A stretch of DNA of 64,000 nucleotides from an uncultured Collinsella sp. (GTDB taxonomy: Bacteria; Actinomycetota; Coriobacteriia; Coriobacteriales; Coriobacteriaceae): positions 75,478 through 139,477 of the forward strand of contig UPXY01000003.1 of the NCBI GenBank assembly GCA_900538305.1, in the 5' to 3' direction. The notes beneath the pieces are model-generated. The model saw only the letters and a list, made by a program, of their open reading frames with translations, ran no database searches and was not told the DNA's origin. A program made the position numbers and the translations under genes. This document shows, one piece after another, positions 35,216 through 44,293 of the stretch; within the stretch, counting starts at the first letter, position 1; the number at the start of each line of letters is the position of its first letter.

Positions 35216-37873
35216 CTATAGACCGAGCTCGACACGCGCCGCATCGAGCGCAGAGGCGATGCCCGCGGCGTTCTTGCCACCGGCTTGCGCCATGGTGGGC
35301 TTGCCGCCGCCGCGCCCCTCGACCACAGGTGCGATCGCTTTGATGATATTGCCGGCATGGAACCCAGCCTTCACGGCGTCGTCGGTCGCCGCCGCGAGGA
35401 GCGCCGGCGTGCCCTTCTCCGTGACCGTGGCGATCACGCAGGCGCACGCGCCGCCGACCTTCCCGCGGATGGTATCCCACACGTTCCTGAGCTCGGCACC
35501 CTCGAGGCCGGAAAGCTCCGCGATAACGACCTGGTAGCCTCCAGCGTCTTGCGCAGCGTCGATCGCACGCCCGATGGCATCCGACGAACCGCCCGTGAGC
35601 GCAGCCTTAAGCTTCTGGTTCGCCTCGCGCAGGCTCTGCTGGAGCGCCGTGACGCGCGAGGGGACCTCTTCGGGACGGCACTTGAGCGCTTCGGCGGTCT
35701 CGAGAAGCATGCGCTCGCGACCTTCCAGGTAGTTTATGGCGCCAAGGCTCGTCACGGCTTCGATGCGGCGCACGTTCGAGCCGGTCGAAGATTCGGAAAC
35801 GATACGGAAGAGTCCGATCTCTGCGGTATTGCCGGCATGCGTACCGCCGCAGAGCTCGCGCGAGAACGGTTGCTCTTCCGTTCCGCAGGAAACCACGCGC
35901 ACCACGTCGCTGTACTTCTCGCCAAAAAGCGCCACGGCACCCGATGCCTTGGCATCTTCGATGCCCATGACACGCGTCACGACCGGCTTTGCGGCGAAGA
36001 TCTCGCGATTCACAAGCTCCTCGACACGGCGAAGCTGTTCGGTGGTGAGGCTCTCGAAATGCGTAAAGTCAAAGCGAAGGTGCTCGGGCGAGACGAGGGA
36101 ACCGGCCTGGTTCACATGGCTGCCGAGCACTTCCTTAAGCGCAGCATCGAGCAGGTGCGTCGCAGTGTGATTGCGCTGGATGAGTGCACGGCGATGCTCG
36201 TCGACCTGCGCCGCGAGAACAGCGCCCTCGTGAAGCGTCCCCTCTTCGACCTGAGCGGTATGCGCATAGAGACCGTTGTGGCTCTTCGTGTCGCCAACAG
36301 AAAGGCGAATCCCCTCGCCCAAGAGCACGCCGGTGTCACCTACCTGACCACCCATCTCGGCATAGAAAGGCGTACGATCGAGCACGACGTCGACGGTATC
36401 GCCAGCATGCGCCGCAGCGACGCGCTCCCCGTTTGCGACGAGCGCCACGACGCGTGCGTCCGAAAGCGAGCATCCCTCGTAACCGGTGAACTCGGTGGCG
36501 GGCAGAGCGTCGGAAAGCTCGACCCAGATATCGTTGAACGTACCCCAGGCGTCGCCCTTCACATTCGCGCGGGCGCGCTCGCGCTGGAGCTCCATCTCGC
36601 GGTTGAAGCCCTCGATGTCGACCGCATGCCCAGCGCCCTCGGCGATCTCGACCGTGAGGTCGATGGGGAACCCAAACGTATCGTGCAGCTTGAAAGCGGA
36701 AGCGCCATCGAGCACCTCGCTATCGGCGAGCTTCGAGAGCGCTTCATCGAGGTACACGCGGCCATTATCGAGCGTCGTGGAGAAGCGCTCCTCCTCCGCG
36801 CTCACGATACCGCGCACGAGCGCGACGTTCTTCGTGAGCTCGGGATAGGCATCGCCCATGAGCTCGTTCACGCGGTCGATGAAGCGCGTGAGGAACGGCC
36901 CCTCGACGCCCAGCAGACGGCCGTGGAACACGGCGCGGCGGAGCAGGCGGCGAAGCACGTAGCCCCTGCCCTCGTTGCCGGGAAGGACGCCGTCGGAAAT
37001 CATGAAGTCGACCGAGCGCGCGTGGTCGGCGATGATGCGGAGGCTCCGACTGGGGCCTTCGTAGTCGTCGCTCACGTACGTGACGCCCGAAATCTCCTCA
37101 CCGAGTTTGATGAGCCCCTGCATGATGTCGCTATCGAAGAAGGACGTCTTACCCTGCATGATGGCACTCATGCGCTCAAGGCCCATACCGGTATCGAGGT
37201 TCTTGTGCGGAAGCTCCGGCATGGAGCCGTCCTCCTGGCGGTCGAACTGCGTGAAGACGAGGTTCCAGTACTCGAGGAAGCGGTCGCAATCGCAGCCGGG
37301 CGCGCAGTCCGGTCGACCGCAACCCACGTCCTCGCCCATATCGTAGTAGATCTCGGAGCAGGGGCCGCAGGGTCCCGTGGGGCCGGCAGCCCAGAAGTTA
37401 TCGTCCTCGCCTAAGCGCGAGATATGGCTCTCCTCGACGCCGAGCGAACGCCAGATCTCGAACGTCTCGTCGTCGTCCGTGAACACGGTGAAGTGGAGGC
37501 GCTCAATGGGCAGATGGAAGACCTCGGTGGAGAGCTCGAGCGCCCACGCGCACGCCTGTTCCTTCGACACGCCGCCGAACGAAAAGTTGCCGAGCATCTC
37601 GAAGAACGAGGCATGGCGGCCGTCTGAGCCGATGATGTCGATGTCGTTCGTGCGCACGCACTTCTGGCACGACGTCGCGCCGATCTCCTTCATGGTCTTC
37701 TTACCCTGGTAATACTGCTTGAACTGGTTCATACCGGCGTTCGCGAGCAGAAGCGAGGGGTCATCGGGCACGAGCGAGGAGCTCGGGAAGAGCTTGCAGC
37801 CGCGCTCTTCGAAGAACTTCAAAAAGGCAGAGCGGATCTCGGCCGTCGTCATCATGGGAACATCTGCAGCCAT
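35216..37873 (-). CDS. alaS: Alanyl-tRNA synthetase
   Basis: An 885-residue class II enzyme. The catalytic domain holds ANAGMNQFKQYYQG and GRHASFFEMLGNFSFG. The editing domain holds RNHTATHLLDAALKEVLGSH, followed by CGGTHAGNTAEIG with its zinc ligands. The C-terminal dimerisation domain ends with GGGKPTMAQAGGKN. ATG at 37873 is preceded by GGAGAA seven bases upstream; an earlier in-frame start has no ribosome site. Upstream lies a 31-base inverted repeat. Confidence 0.97.
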   Translation of the reverse strand: MAADVPMMTTAEIRSAFLKFFEERGCKLFPSSSLVPDDPSLLLANAGMNQFKQYYQGKKTMKEIGATSCQKCVRTNDIDIIGSDGRHASFFEMLGNFSFGGVSKEQACAWALELSTEVFHLPIERLHFTVFTDDDETFEIWRSLGVEESHISRLGEDDNFWAAGPTGPCGPCSEIYYDMGEDVGCGRPDCAPGCDCDRFLEYWNLVFTQFDRQEDGSMPELPHKNLDTGMGLERMSAIMQGKTSFFDSDIMQGLIKLGEEISGVTYVSDDYEGPSRSLRIIADHARSVDFMISDGVLPGNEGRGYVLRRLLRRAVFHGRLLGVEGPFLTRFIDRVNELMGDAYPELTKNVALVRGIVSAEEERFSTTLDNGRVYLDEALSKLADSEVLDGASAFKLHDTFGFPIDLTVEIAEGAGHAVDIEGFNREMELQRERARANVKGDAWGTFNDIWVELSDALPATEFTGYEGCSLSDARVVALVANGERVAAAHAGDTVDVVLDRTPFYAEMGGQVGDTGVLLGEGIRLSVGDTKSHNGLYAHTAQVEEGTLHEGAVLAAQVDEHRRALIQRNHTATHLLDAALKEVLGSHVNQAGSLVSPEHLRFDFTHFESLTTEQLRRVEELVNREIFAAKPVVTRVMGIEDAKASGAVALFGEKYSDVVRVVSCGTEEQPFSRELCGGTHAGNTAEIGLFRIVSESSTGSNVRRIEAVTSLGAINYLEGRERMLLETAEALKCRPEEVPSRVTALQQSLREANQKLKAALTGGSSDAIGRAIDAAQDAGGYQVVIAELSGLEGAELRNVWDTIRGKVGGACACVIATVTEKGTPALLAAATDDAVKAGFHAGNIIKAIAPVVEGRGGGKPTMAQAGGKNAAGIASALDAARVELGL

Positions 37874-37943
37874 GTGGGTTCTCCTTGATACACTGGTGAA
37901 ACGCATAAACGTTACTACTATAGCGGAATACGGTAAACGATGA

Positions 37944-38045
37944 CGTCCTCGTCAGGAATCGGCGACATTCTCCTTCGCTTGTCCTCGCTCGCTCCGCTCG
38001 CTGCGAAATCGCTCAGGAGAATGTCGCCGATTCCTGACGAGGACG
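37944..38045. repeat. Perfect 31-base inverted repeat
   Basis: The arms 37944-37974 and 38015-38045 are perfectly complementary over 31 bases (outer end CGTCCTCGTC, inner end ATTCTCCT). The 40-base loop contains CGCTCGCTCCGCTCGCTGCG, itself nearly symmetric. The element sits between the AI-2E family transporter and alaS, both on the minus strand. There is no T run on the far side, so the structure is much longer than a normal terminator. Confidence 0.95.
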
Positions 38046-38112
38046 CGCCGTGCTCGATAGCGAACATTCACCCCAAATGAATGAAAAACGGAATCGACGC
38101 CGGTGGGATGCC

Positions 38113-39450
38113 CTACTTCTGCTCATGGTCGGAACCATCCGAACGATGGAGAAACTGGAGCTTGCTCCAGGGGTTCTCGAGGTCGGGGCGGGGCACGGCG
38201 GAGCCCGTCGGTGCGACGTCGTCGTCGATGAGCTCGGACTCCTGCACGAAGCTATCGTCGCCAAGAGCATCGAACGCGGGTACCGGTTCACCGTCGTCGT
38301 CGCGAAACGGCGTTCCCTGGAAGATGGCGCCATCGTAGGCGACGAGTGCGCGCCCGGTCGATTTCTCGAAGTAGAAGACGAAGAGTCCCTTAAGGGCAGC
38401 GCAGAGCGGGATTGCCACGACCATGCCGATCGCGCCCATAAGGGTGGAACCCACCACGAGCGCCGCAAGGTTCATGGCAGGATGAATCTGCACCGAGGAC
38501 TGCATGACCTTGGGCGAGACGACGTTGTCGGTCACGTTCTGCGCCACCATGCAGATGATGAGCGTCCAGATAGCGAGCACAGGGCTATAGAAAAGCGCGA
38601 GCAGGGTTGCCGCGAACGCAGAGATCCACGGGCCGAGTACAGGTATGAGATGCAACAGCCCGGTGAGCACGCCCATAAGTGCGGCATAGGGGTGCCCCGC
38701 GATGAGAAGCCCTATGAACGCGAGCACGCCGTTCACGAACGAGGTGATGACCATGCTGCGCATATAGCCTCCCACGGAACGAGAGAGGATCGCGACCATA
38801 AACCGATAGCTCGTCTCGCGTTCCTCGCCTACGATCGTTCCGACCTCGCGATGGATCTTCGGATAGTCGAGGGCGAGCCAGTATGCGAGTACGAGCCCCA
38901 GGAAGAAGATGAAGAGCTGGGAGGCAAACCCCGAGAGAATCGGGAAGAGGCCGCGGCCCACATCGCCGGCAAGCTGCGTCACATAGCTTGAAGCGATGTT
39001 CGCCAGCGACTGGAACATCGAATCGAGCTCGTTCGCCCAAGAGGACTTCGAGATGGCCTCGAAATCCTGCGCGACCTGCACCGCCCAGTCGCCGAGGCTG
39101 CGCAGTTGGCTCGGCAAGCGAGAGAGCACCTCGAGCACCTGGTCAACGAAGATGGGGGCTATCACCATGATGACGCAGAACAGGATGAGGATCACCGCGA
39201 CGAGGCCGATGAACGCGCCCGCAGCACGCGGGACGCCCTTGCGCTCGAGCGCGTTCACGATCGGCGACTCGATGAAGGCGATGAGCGAGCCCACGGCGAG
39301 AAACTCGATGACCGGCGCGAGTGCGCCGAGCACGTTCAACACGGCGATGGCGATGACGATGCCGCCGACCACCGTCCACACGCGCAAGGCGAGAAGACGC
39401 GTTCCCGGCAGCTTGGCTTCAACGGCATCGAGCCGCACGCGAGCACCCAT
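38113..39450 (-). CDS. AI-2E family transporter (YdiK/PerM-like permease)
   Basis: A 445-residue membrane protein with about eight hydrophobic segments. The family signature is seen in the C-terminal half as LIPVLGPWISAFAATLLALF and NVTDNVVSPKVMQSSVQIHPAMNLAALVVG. The first 30 residues are soluble, and the last 80 are acidic. The gene follows the sigma gene by one base, so it is part of the stress-sigma unit. Members include quorum-signal exporters and sodium/proton antiporters; the substrate here is unknown. Confidence 0.88.
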   Translation of the reverse strand: MGARVRLDAVEAKLPGTRLLALRVWTVVGGIVIAIAVLNVLGALAPVIEFLAVGSLIAFIESPIVNALERKGVPRAAGAFIGLVAVILILFCVIMVIAPIFVDQVLEVLSRLPSQLRSLGDWAVQVAQDFEAISKSSWANELDSMFQSLANIASSYVTQLAGDVGRGLFPILSGFASQLFIFFLGLVLAYWLALDYPKIHREVGTIVGEERETSYRFMVAILSRSVGGYMRSMVITSFVNGVLAFIGLLIAGHPYAALMGVLTGLLHLIPVLGPWISAFAATLLALFYSPVLAIWTLIICMVAQNVTDNVVSPKVMQSSVQIHPAMNLAALVVGSTLMGAIGMVVAIPLCAALKGLFVFYFEKSTGRALVAYDGAIFQGTPFRDDDGEPVPAFDALGDDSFVQESELIDDDVAPTGSAVPRPDLENPWSKLQFLHRSDGSDHEQK

Positions 39451-39451
39451 G

Positions 39452-40243
39452 CTATCTCCTCGTCATGACGCCTTCGGGATCGAGCCGATCCTGGATCTTC
39501 TTGAGCGTGCGCCTGAGCAGGCGCGAGACCTGCACCTGTGAGACCCCGAGCTTCTCGGCAATCTCGATCTGCGTCATGCCCTTCAGGAAGCGAAGCTCGA
39601 TGACCTCGCGCTCGCGGGGCGAGAAGCCGGCAAGCGCCTCCTCGATGATGAGACGGTCGTCGGTGAGAGCAAGCTCGCTATCCTCCTCGGCATAACGGTC
39701 AAGGACGGAGGGGGCGTCGTCGCTCTCCGTGCTCCCCGTGCCCTCAAGGGGCACCGAGCTATAGGCGCTCGAGGACTCCATGGCCTCGAGCACCTCGTCC
39801 ACCGAGGCATCGAGGTAGTCGGCGATCTCTTCGACTGAAGGAGAGCGCTGCAACTGGGTGGTGAGCGTGTCGGTCGCCTGGTTCACCTTGGCGGAAAGCT
39901 CCTGCAGGCGCCTCGGCACGCGAACGCTCCAGCCCTTATCGCGGAAATGGCGCTTGATCTCGCCTAAGATCGTCGGCGTCGCATACGTGGTGAACTCGAG
40001 GCCGCGATCGGGATCGAAGCGATCGATTGCCTTGAGCAACCCGAGATAACCGACTTGCATGAGGTCGTCGAGCGGTTCGCCGCGGTTCTTGAACTTGTTT
40101 GCGAGGAATCGGACGAGGTTCATGTGCGACATGACGAGCTGCTCGCGCGCGTCCATATCGCCCTGCTCCTTGTAGCGGCGGAAGAGCTCTCGCGTCTTCT
40201 GCTTGTCCCAGGCCGATTTGCTCGACGTGGTCTTATCTGCCAT
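39452..40243 (-). CDS. sigF: SigB/SigF-type alternative sigma factor
   Basis: A 263-residue RNA polymerase sigma factor. Region 2 is seen as LVRFLANKFKNRGEPLDDLMQVGYLGL, shortened here to its recognisable parts LDDLMQVGYLGLLKAIDRF and EFTTYATPTILGEIKRHFR. Region 3 has SPSVEEIADYLD. Region 4 ends with REREVIELRFLKGMTQIEIA and the helix-turn-helix KLGVSQVQVSRLLRRTL. I chose ATG at 40243 (MADKTTSSKSAW); the longer in-frame upstream part overlaps the anti-sigma-like gene. It should direct a stress or stationary-phase programme. Confidence 0.92.
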   Translation of the reverse strand: MADKTTSSKSAWDKQKTRELFRRYKEQGDMDAREQLVMSHMNLVRFLANKFKNRGEPLDDLMQVGYLGLLKAIDRFDPDRGLEFTTYATPTILGEIKRHFRDKGWSVRVPRRLQELSAKVNQATDTLTTQLQRSPSVEEIADYLDASVDEVLEAMESSSAYSSVPLEGTGSTESDDAPSVLDRYAEEDSELALTDDRLIIEEALAGFSPREREVIELRFLKGMTQIEIAEKLGVSQVQVSRLLRRTLKKIQDRLDPEGVMTRR

Positions 40244-40244
40244 A

Positions 40245-40628
40245 TCAGATATCCGCCTTGAGCTCGAGATGAAGCCGAACGGGCGCGTCCGATTTCTCGT
40301 AGACGTCGCACACGGCCGTAAGAATGAGGCCGGCATAGGCGGCGGGGTTATCCGCTTCGGGCTCCGCCACGGGTTCGGCACTCAGCAGAAAATCCATCGC
40401 GACGTGCTGAGCATCGACAGCGAAGGAGATATCCACGGTAGCGCCCTCCTCTACGGAGCACGCGTAGATGAACGCCTCTTCCGCGGCCATACGAACATCC
40501 TCAACGCGGTCTACGGACATAGAGGAAAGCGCCGCGACATTCGCCGCAGTCATTCGTACCAGCCGTGCTAGGCTCGGGTCGGCGGCAAGCGAAAGCGTGA
40601 TGGGCGCGATGTGGTTGGTGCTACTCAT
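40245..40628 (-). CDS. RsbW-like anti-sigma protein lacking kinase motifs
   Basis: A 127-residue protein located directly before a sigF-type gene, in the usual place of RsbW or SpoIIAB. It keeps the N-terminal strand and helix pattern of the GHKL fold (ITLSLAADPSLARLVRMTAAN) and a helix VEDVRMAAEEAFIYACS that aligns with the N-box. The usual box is ExxxNAxxH; here the Asn is replaced, and I see no DxGxG G1 box downstream. It probably binds the sigma factor without phosphorylating a partner. The ATG at 40628 overlaps the end of the preceding gene by eight bases. Confidence 0.6.
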   Translation of the reverse strand: MSSTNHIAPITLSLAADPSLARLVRMTAANVAALSSMSVDRVEDVRMAAEEAFIYACSVEEGATVDISFAVDAQHVAMDFLLSAEPVAEPEADNPAAYAGLILTAVCDVYEKSDAPVRLHLELKADI

Positions 40629-41217
40629 GCGCGGTCTCTTCCTTGGTAGGGGCTTCGTAGGTCGTGACGGCCGTATCGTCGGCCATGGAGCCTCCATAGG
40701 TGTAGTAACTCCCCGAAGGCGCAGCGGCATCTTGGGACACTTCCGACGGAGTCGGGGCATCTTCGGCCGCCTCCTCGCTGGGAGCTGCCTCGAGCGTGCG
40801 CTCGCCTGCATCAGGTCTAGATTTGAACTTGCCGAGAAGCTTGCGTGCGGCCTCAGATGCGGAATCGGCCACACCCGAAACGGCGTTGCCCGCGGACGCG
40901 GCGGCGCCGGTCACAGCGGACACATCGCGCACCACGCCCTCGATCTCAACAAGGTTGGCAGAGAGCGCGTCGACGGCGACATTCGCCGAGGAAAGCAGCG
41001 GCTCCACCTTGGCAATGGCAGGCTGCAGCTCATCCACCGCGCCGTCGAGCTTAGCTACGACCGGACGGGTTTCGGCGAGCGTCTCGTTCAGCTCGGCAAC
41101 GGTCTTATCGACCTCTGCCATCGTACGACGAGCGCGGCGCGCGGTGATCGCAAGCTCGGCAACGAGCCAGATTCCCGCCACGACGAGCACGATGACCAAA
41201 ATCTGAAGGGGTTCCAT
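40621..41217 (-). CDS. Single-pass membrane coiled-coil protein (DUF948-like)
   Basis: A 198-residue protein. The N-terminus is one membrane helix (MEPLQILVIVLVVAGIWLV), followed by a coiled coil of about 70 residues (MAEVDKTVAELNETLAETRP, then repeated VEPLLSSANVAVDALSANL). The C-terminal third is Ala/Ser/Glu-rich and probably disordered. This resembles DUF948 proteins, which are often found beside general stress genes. It is the first gene of the stress-sigma unit and overlaps the anti-sigma-like gene. Role unknown. Confidence 0.7.
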   Translation of the reverse strand: MEPLQILVIVLVVAGIWLVAELAITARRARRTMAEVDKTVAELNETLAETRPVVAKLDGAVDELQPAIAKVEPLLSSANVAVDALSANLVEIEGVVRDVSAVTGAAASAGNAVSGVADSASEAARKLLGKFKSRPDAGERTLEAAPSEEAAEDAPTPSEVSQDAAAPSGSYYTYGGSMADDTAVTTYEAPTKEETAHE

Positions 41218-41296
41218 GCTCCCTCCCTTTCATCGACATACATACGCCTTCGATTCTACCCCAAGACGCTTCGTTGAATCCGACTCCATAGGACGA

Positions 41297-41370
41297 TGGG
41301 TTGGTTGTGAACGGGTTCGCTCCGACCCATCAATGGCTCATTGGTTGAAGCGAACCGCACCAAGCCAACC
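41297..41370. repeat. Imperfect inverted repeat downstream of rarA
   Basis: Outer arms GGGTTGG and GGTTCGCT at 41297-41320 pair with their complements at 41348-41370, with about eight unpaired bases in the middle of each arm. A smaller nested pair (GATGGGT at 41294-41300 and ACCCATC at 41324-41330) competes with it. It fills much of the 158-base gap between rarA and the stress-sigma unit and could act as a terminator for rarA, although no T run is visible. Confidence 0.5.
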
Positions 41371-41375
41371 CTCGC

Positions 41376-42704
41376 TCAGTGCTGCTGGCCTTGTTCGAAA
41401 CGCCATTCCTCCCAACCGCGACCGGCGGGCTTCCAGAACGCACCGCGTTCGAGTCCATCGGGAAGGTAGCGCTGCTCGATCCAGCCCTCGGGATAATCGT
41501 GCGGATACCGGTAATCGCCGTACGTCTCGGAGCCGGGACGATGACGGTCGCGCAGGTGTGTAGGCACTGAACGCATGCCACTTGCGCGCACGTCGGCGAG
41601 CGCGGCATCGATCGCGGCTTCGCATGCGTTCGACTTCGGTGCGAGCGCGTTGTAAATCGCTGCCTGCGCGAGGTTGATGCGACATTCCGGATAACCTATG
41701 ACCTCGGCGGCTTTGAACGCGGCTGCCGCGACCTGGATGGCCTGCGGGTCGGCGTTGCCGATATCTTCAGATGCCGCGATGAGGATGCGCCGGGCGATGA
41801 ACTTCGGATCCTCGCCTGCGTCGATCATGCGTGCAAGCCAATACACGGCGGCATCCGGATCGCTTCCGCGCATCGACTTTATGAATGCCGAGATGATGTC
41901 GTAGTGCATGTCGCCGTCTTTGTCGTAGGGCAGGCCGCGCCGAGGATTGGCCGTGCGGACGTCCTCGAGGCTGATGGGCATGGCCTCCCCGGGTTTCGGC
42001 ACCGGGACACCATCGGTATCGGGGCGCGTCAGAGCAATCTCGCTCGCGAGCTCGAGCGTCGTGAGGGCGGAGCGTGCGTCGCCCGCCGCAAGCGTGCAGA
42101 TGGCCTCGACGACCTCGTCTGTCGCCGAGAACTTGCCATCGAGCCCCTTCGGCGAAGCGAGCGCACGGCGCACGAGCTTGGCGACGTCGTCGTCTGCAAT
42201 CGGTGTGAGCTCGACCACGCGCGCCCGGGAAAGCAGCGCCGTGTTCACCTCGAAATACGGATTCTCCGTCGTCGCGCCGACCATGATCACGGTGCGGTTC
42301 TCCACGGCATGCAGCAGGGCGTCTTGCTGCGAGCGGTTGAAGCGGTGAATCTCGTCGATGAACAGAATCGTGCGGCGGTCGTAGGCCATAAGCCTGCGGC
42401 GCGCATCCTCGATGACTGCTCGAAGATCCTTCACCGTTCCCGTCACGGCAGAAACCTCGACGAACTCGCTCCGCGTATGTGCGGCGATGATGTGCGCAAG
42501 CGTCGTCTTGCCCGTGCCTGCAGGCCCGTAGAGGATCACGCTCGAGAGCACGTCGTGCTCGATCGCGGCGCGCAGCCATGACCCCTTCCCTACCGCCTGC
42601 TCCTGGCCGACGTAGTCATCGAGGGTCTCCGGACGCATGCGAACGGCAAGTGGCGCGTTCCTAAGCGTGCGCTCGACTTCATCCTGTGAGAACAGCGTTT
42701 CCAT
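41376..42704 (-). CDS. rarA: Replication-associated recombination protein A (RarA/MgsA)
   Basis: A 442-residue clamp-loader-like AAA+ ATPase acting at stalled replication forks. Walker A is YGPAGTGKTTLAHIIA, Walker B is TILFIDEIHRFNRSQQDALLHAVE, and sensor 1 is GATTENPYFEVNTALLSRARV. The C-terminal tetramerisation domain contains SAFIKSMRGSDPDAAVYWLAR and EDIGNADPQA. ATG at 42704 begins METLFSQDE; the adjoining TTG further upstream is possible. The ribosome site is not obvious. Confidence 0.94.
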   Translation of the reverse strand: METLFSQDEVERTLRNAPLAVRMRPETLDDYVGQEQAVGKGSWLRAAIEHDVLSSVILYGPAGTGKTTLAHIIAAHTRSEFVEVSAVTGTVKDLRAVIEDARRRLMAYDRRTILFIDEIHRFNRSQQDALLHAVENRTVIMVGATTENPYFEVNTALLSRARVVELTPIADDDVAKLVRRALASPKGLDGKFSATDEVVEAICTLAAGDARSALTTLELASEIALTRPDTDGVPVPKPGEAMPISLEDVRTANPRRGLPYDKDGDMHYDIISAFIKSMRGSDPDAAVYWLARMIDAGEDPKFIARRILIAASEDIGNADPQAIQVAAAAFKAAEVIGYPECRINLAQAAIYNALAPKSNACEAAIDAALADVRASGMRSVPTHLRDRHRPGSETYGDYRYPHDYPEGWIEQRYLPDGLERGAFWKPAGRGWEEWRFEQGQQH

Positions 42705-42814
42705 ATACAGCAATCAACTTTCAGATGTCGGACATTCCTGGGCACGAGCCCAAGACTGCCACCCAACGCTACCGACCGCCCGCGCCCTTGCAGCGAGCGA
42801 GCGAACTCCCGACC

Positions 42815-44071
42815 TCAGCGCGCCTCGTTGATATAGGCGCGCCGCGGAAAATGAATGTCCGGGAACCAATGTTGCGCGAGCTCGGCGAAGTAGCCGTCCG
42901 TCATGCTCGCGATGTAATCGACCACGGTCTGATCCGGGTCGCTTTCCCAGTCGTAGACCCGTTCATAATGCGAGAGCTGCTCGGACACGCGGCGGATATG
43001 ATGGCGGAAGATGAAACTCGACTCATCGCGGGCGGCGAGATCTGCCAGGCAGCGCTCATACATGAGCTCGAATGCCCGCGAGAGCAGCTCGGCGCGCTCG
43101 CCTTCGATGCCGCTCGAACGATAGATTTTCGCGTAGTTCTCCGCCTTCGCACGTCGAATCTCGGCAAAGAGCTCCTCGCTCATCTCGATGCGGTCCTTAC
43201 CATAGCTATGGGCGATGATGTCTGCAGAAGCGTGCGTCAAGATCCAGGAGTTATAGGCGCCCCCGAGGCCGTCCTCGAACGCGTCGCCCGTGAGCAGACC
43301 CGCCTCGATCGCATCTTGCCGGTCGCGCCCCACATAGGCGATGATGTCCGAGATGCGCACGACGCAGCCCTCGAGCGTCATGGGCCGGAGGTGCGCGATG
43401 GCGTGGCCGCCCTGCGTGTAGCAGCTCTCGACCGCTTCATCGAAAGCGTCGAATCCAGAGAGATTCGAAAGCTGGAAGACGCGCTGCTCGTACTCGCCGT
43501 TATGACAGAGCACGCCGTCGAGCGTCTGGAGGGTGATGTTGCGCCCGTAGAGCACGTCGAGCACGCGCACCGAATGCACGTTGTGATGGAACCAGCGCCC
43601 CGTGCGCGCATGGAAGACGTCGTTCAGACAGCGCTCGCCTGCGTGTCCGAAGGGCGTGTGACCAAGGTCGTGCCCGAGACCGATCGCCTCGATGAGGTCA
43701 CAATTAAGGCCGAGGGCGTAGCCGATATCGCGCGCAATGCGGGCCACGAGCTGCACGTGAAGTCCGCGTCGCGAGAGGTCGTCGTTGGCACGGAACGAGA
43801 AGACCTGTGTCTTCCCAGCGTAGCGGTTGTAGGCCGGCAGGTGAAGGATCTTCTCGACGTCGCGCACGTAGGCCGGGCGCCAGAAGTTGGCCTCGTCCGA
43901 CACCCGCGCCTCGCGCCGGAGCGCGTCTGCCCCACGGGCGCGATATGGGTTCTGCCATCCGTGTGCGCGGTCCTCTTCCATGCGCTCGACGAGCTCCGGT
44001 GAGAGGGCACCGGGGATGGCGGCCATGCGTTCGCGCACCGCCTCGATATCCCGCCCTGTTCGCGTTGACAT
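42815..44071 (-). CDS. dgt: dGTPase-like HD-domain deoxynucleotide triphosphohydrolase
   Basis: A 418-residue HD-domain protein. Metal ligands are found in AYNRYAGKTQVF (region), HVQLVARIARDIG, and LGHDLGHTPFGHAGERCLND. It should hydrolyse dNTPs to the nucleoside and triphosphate. The GTP-preferring members have this length and motif set. GGGGAG stands four bases before the ATG at 44071; an in-frame upstream start at 44182 has no support. The gene lies about 110 bases before rarA in transcription order, which ties it to DNA metabolism. Confidence 0.88.
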   Translation of the reverse strand: MSTRTGRDIEAVRERMAAIPGALSPELVERMEEDRAHGWQNPYRARGADALRREARVSDEANFWRPAYVRDVEKILHLPAYNRYAGKTQVFSFRANDDLSRRGLHVQLVARIARDIGYALGLNCDLIEAIGLGHDLGHTPFGHAGERCLNDVFHARTGRWFHHNVHSVRVLDVLYGRNITLQTLDGVLCHNGEYEQRVFQLSNLSGFDAFDEAVESCYTQGGHAIAHLRPMTLEGCVVRISDIIAYVGRDRQDAIEAGLLTGDAFEDGLGGAYNSWILTHASADIIAHSYGKDRIEMSEELFAEIRRAKAENYAKIYRSSGIEGERAELLSRAFELMYERCLADLAARDESSFIFRHHIRRVSEQLSHYERVYDWESDPDQTVVDYIASMTDGYFAELAQHWFPDIHFPRRAYINEAR

Positions 44072-44293
44072 AGCACTCCCCTTTCCGCTCATATGCTTCG
44101 CCCCTATCATCGCACATCGCCCAGACAAACGCCGGACGGCGTAATGAAAACCCGAAGGAAGGCATCTGGTCCCCGAGCTCAAGCGATCACTGCCCCGAAA
44201 ACGTCGTCATATTCAGCGGTAATTTAATCTAAACGCTGGGAACTGCCCAAACGGGCCGACGTCGCGGATGCGCGAATCTCTCCACTGCCGACA

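Noticed and set aside
35285..37414. 709-codon open frame opposite alaS
   Set aside because: Antisense shadow of a high-GC gene with strong third-position bias; no recognisable domain or ribosome site.
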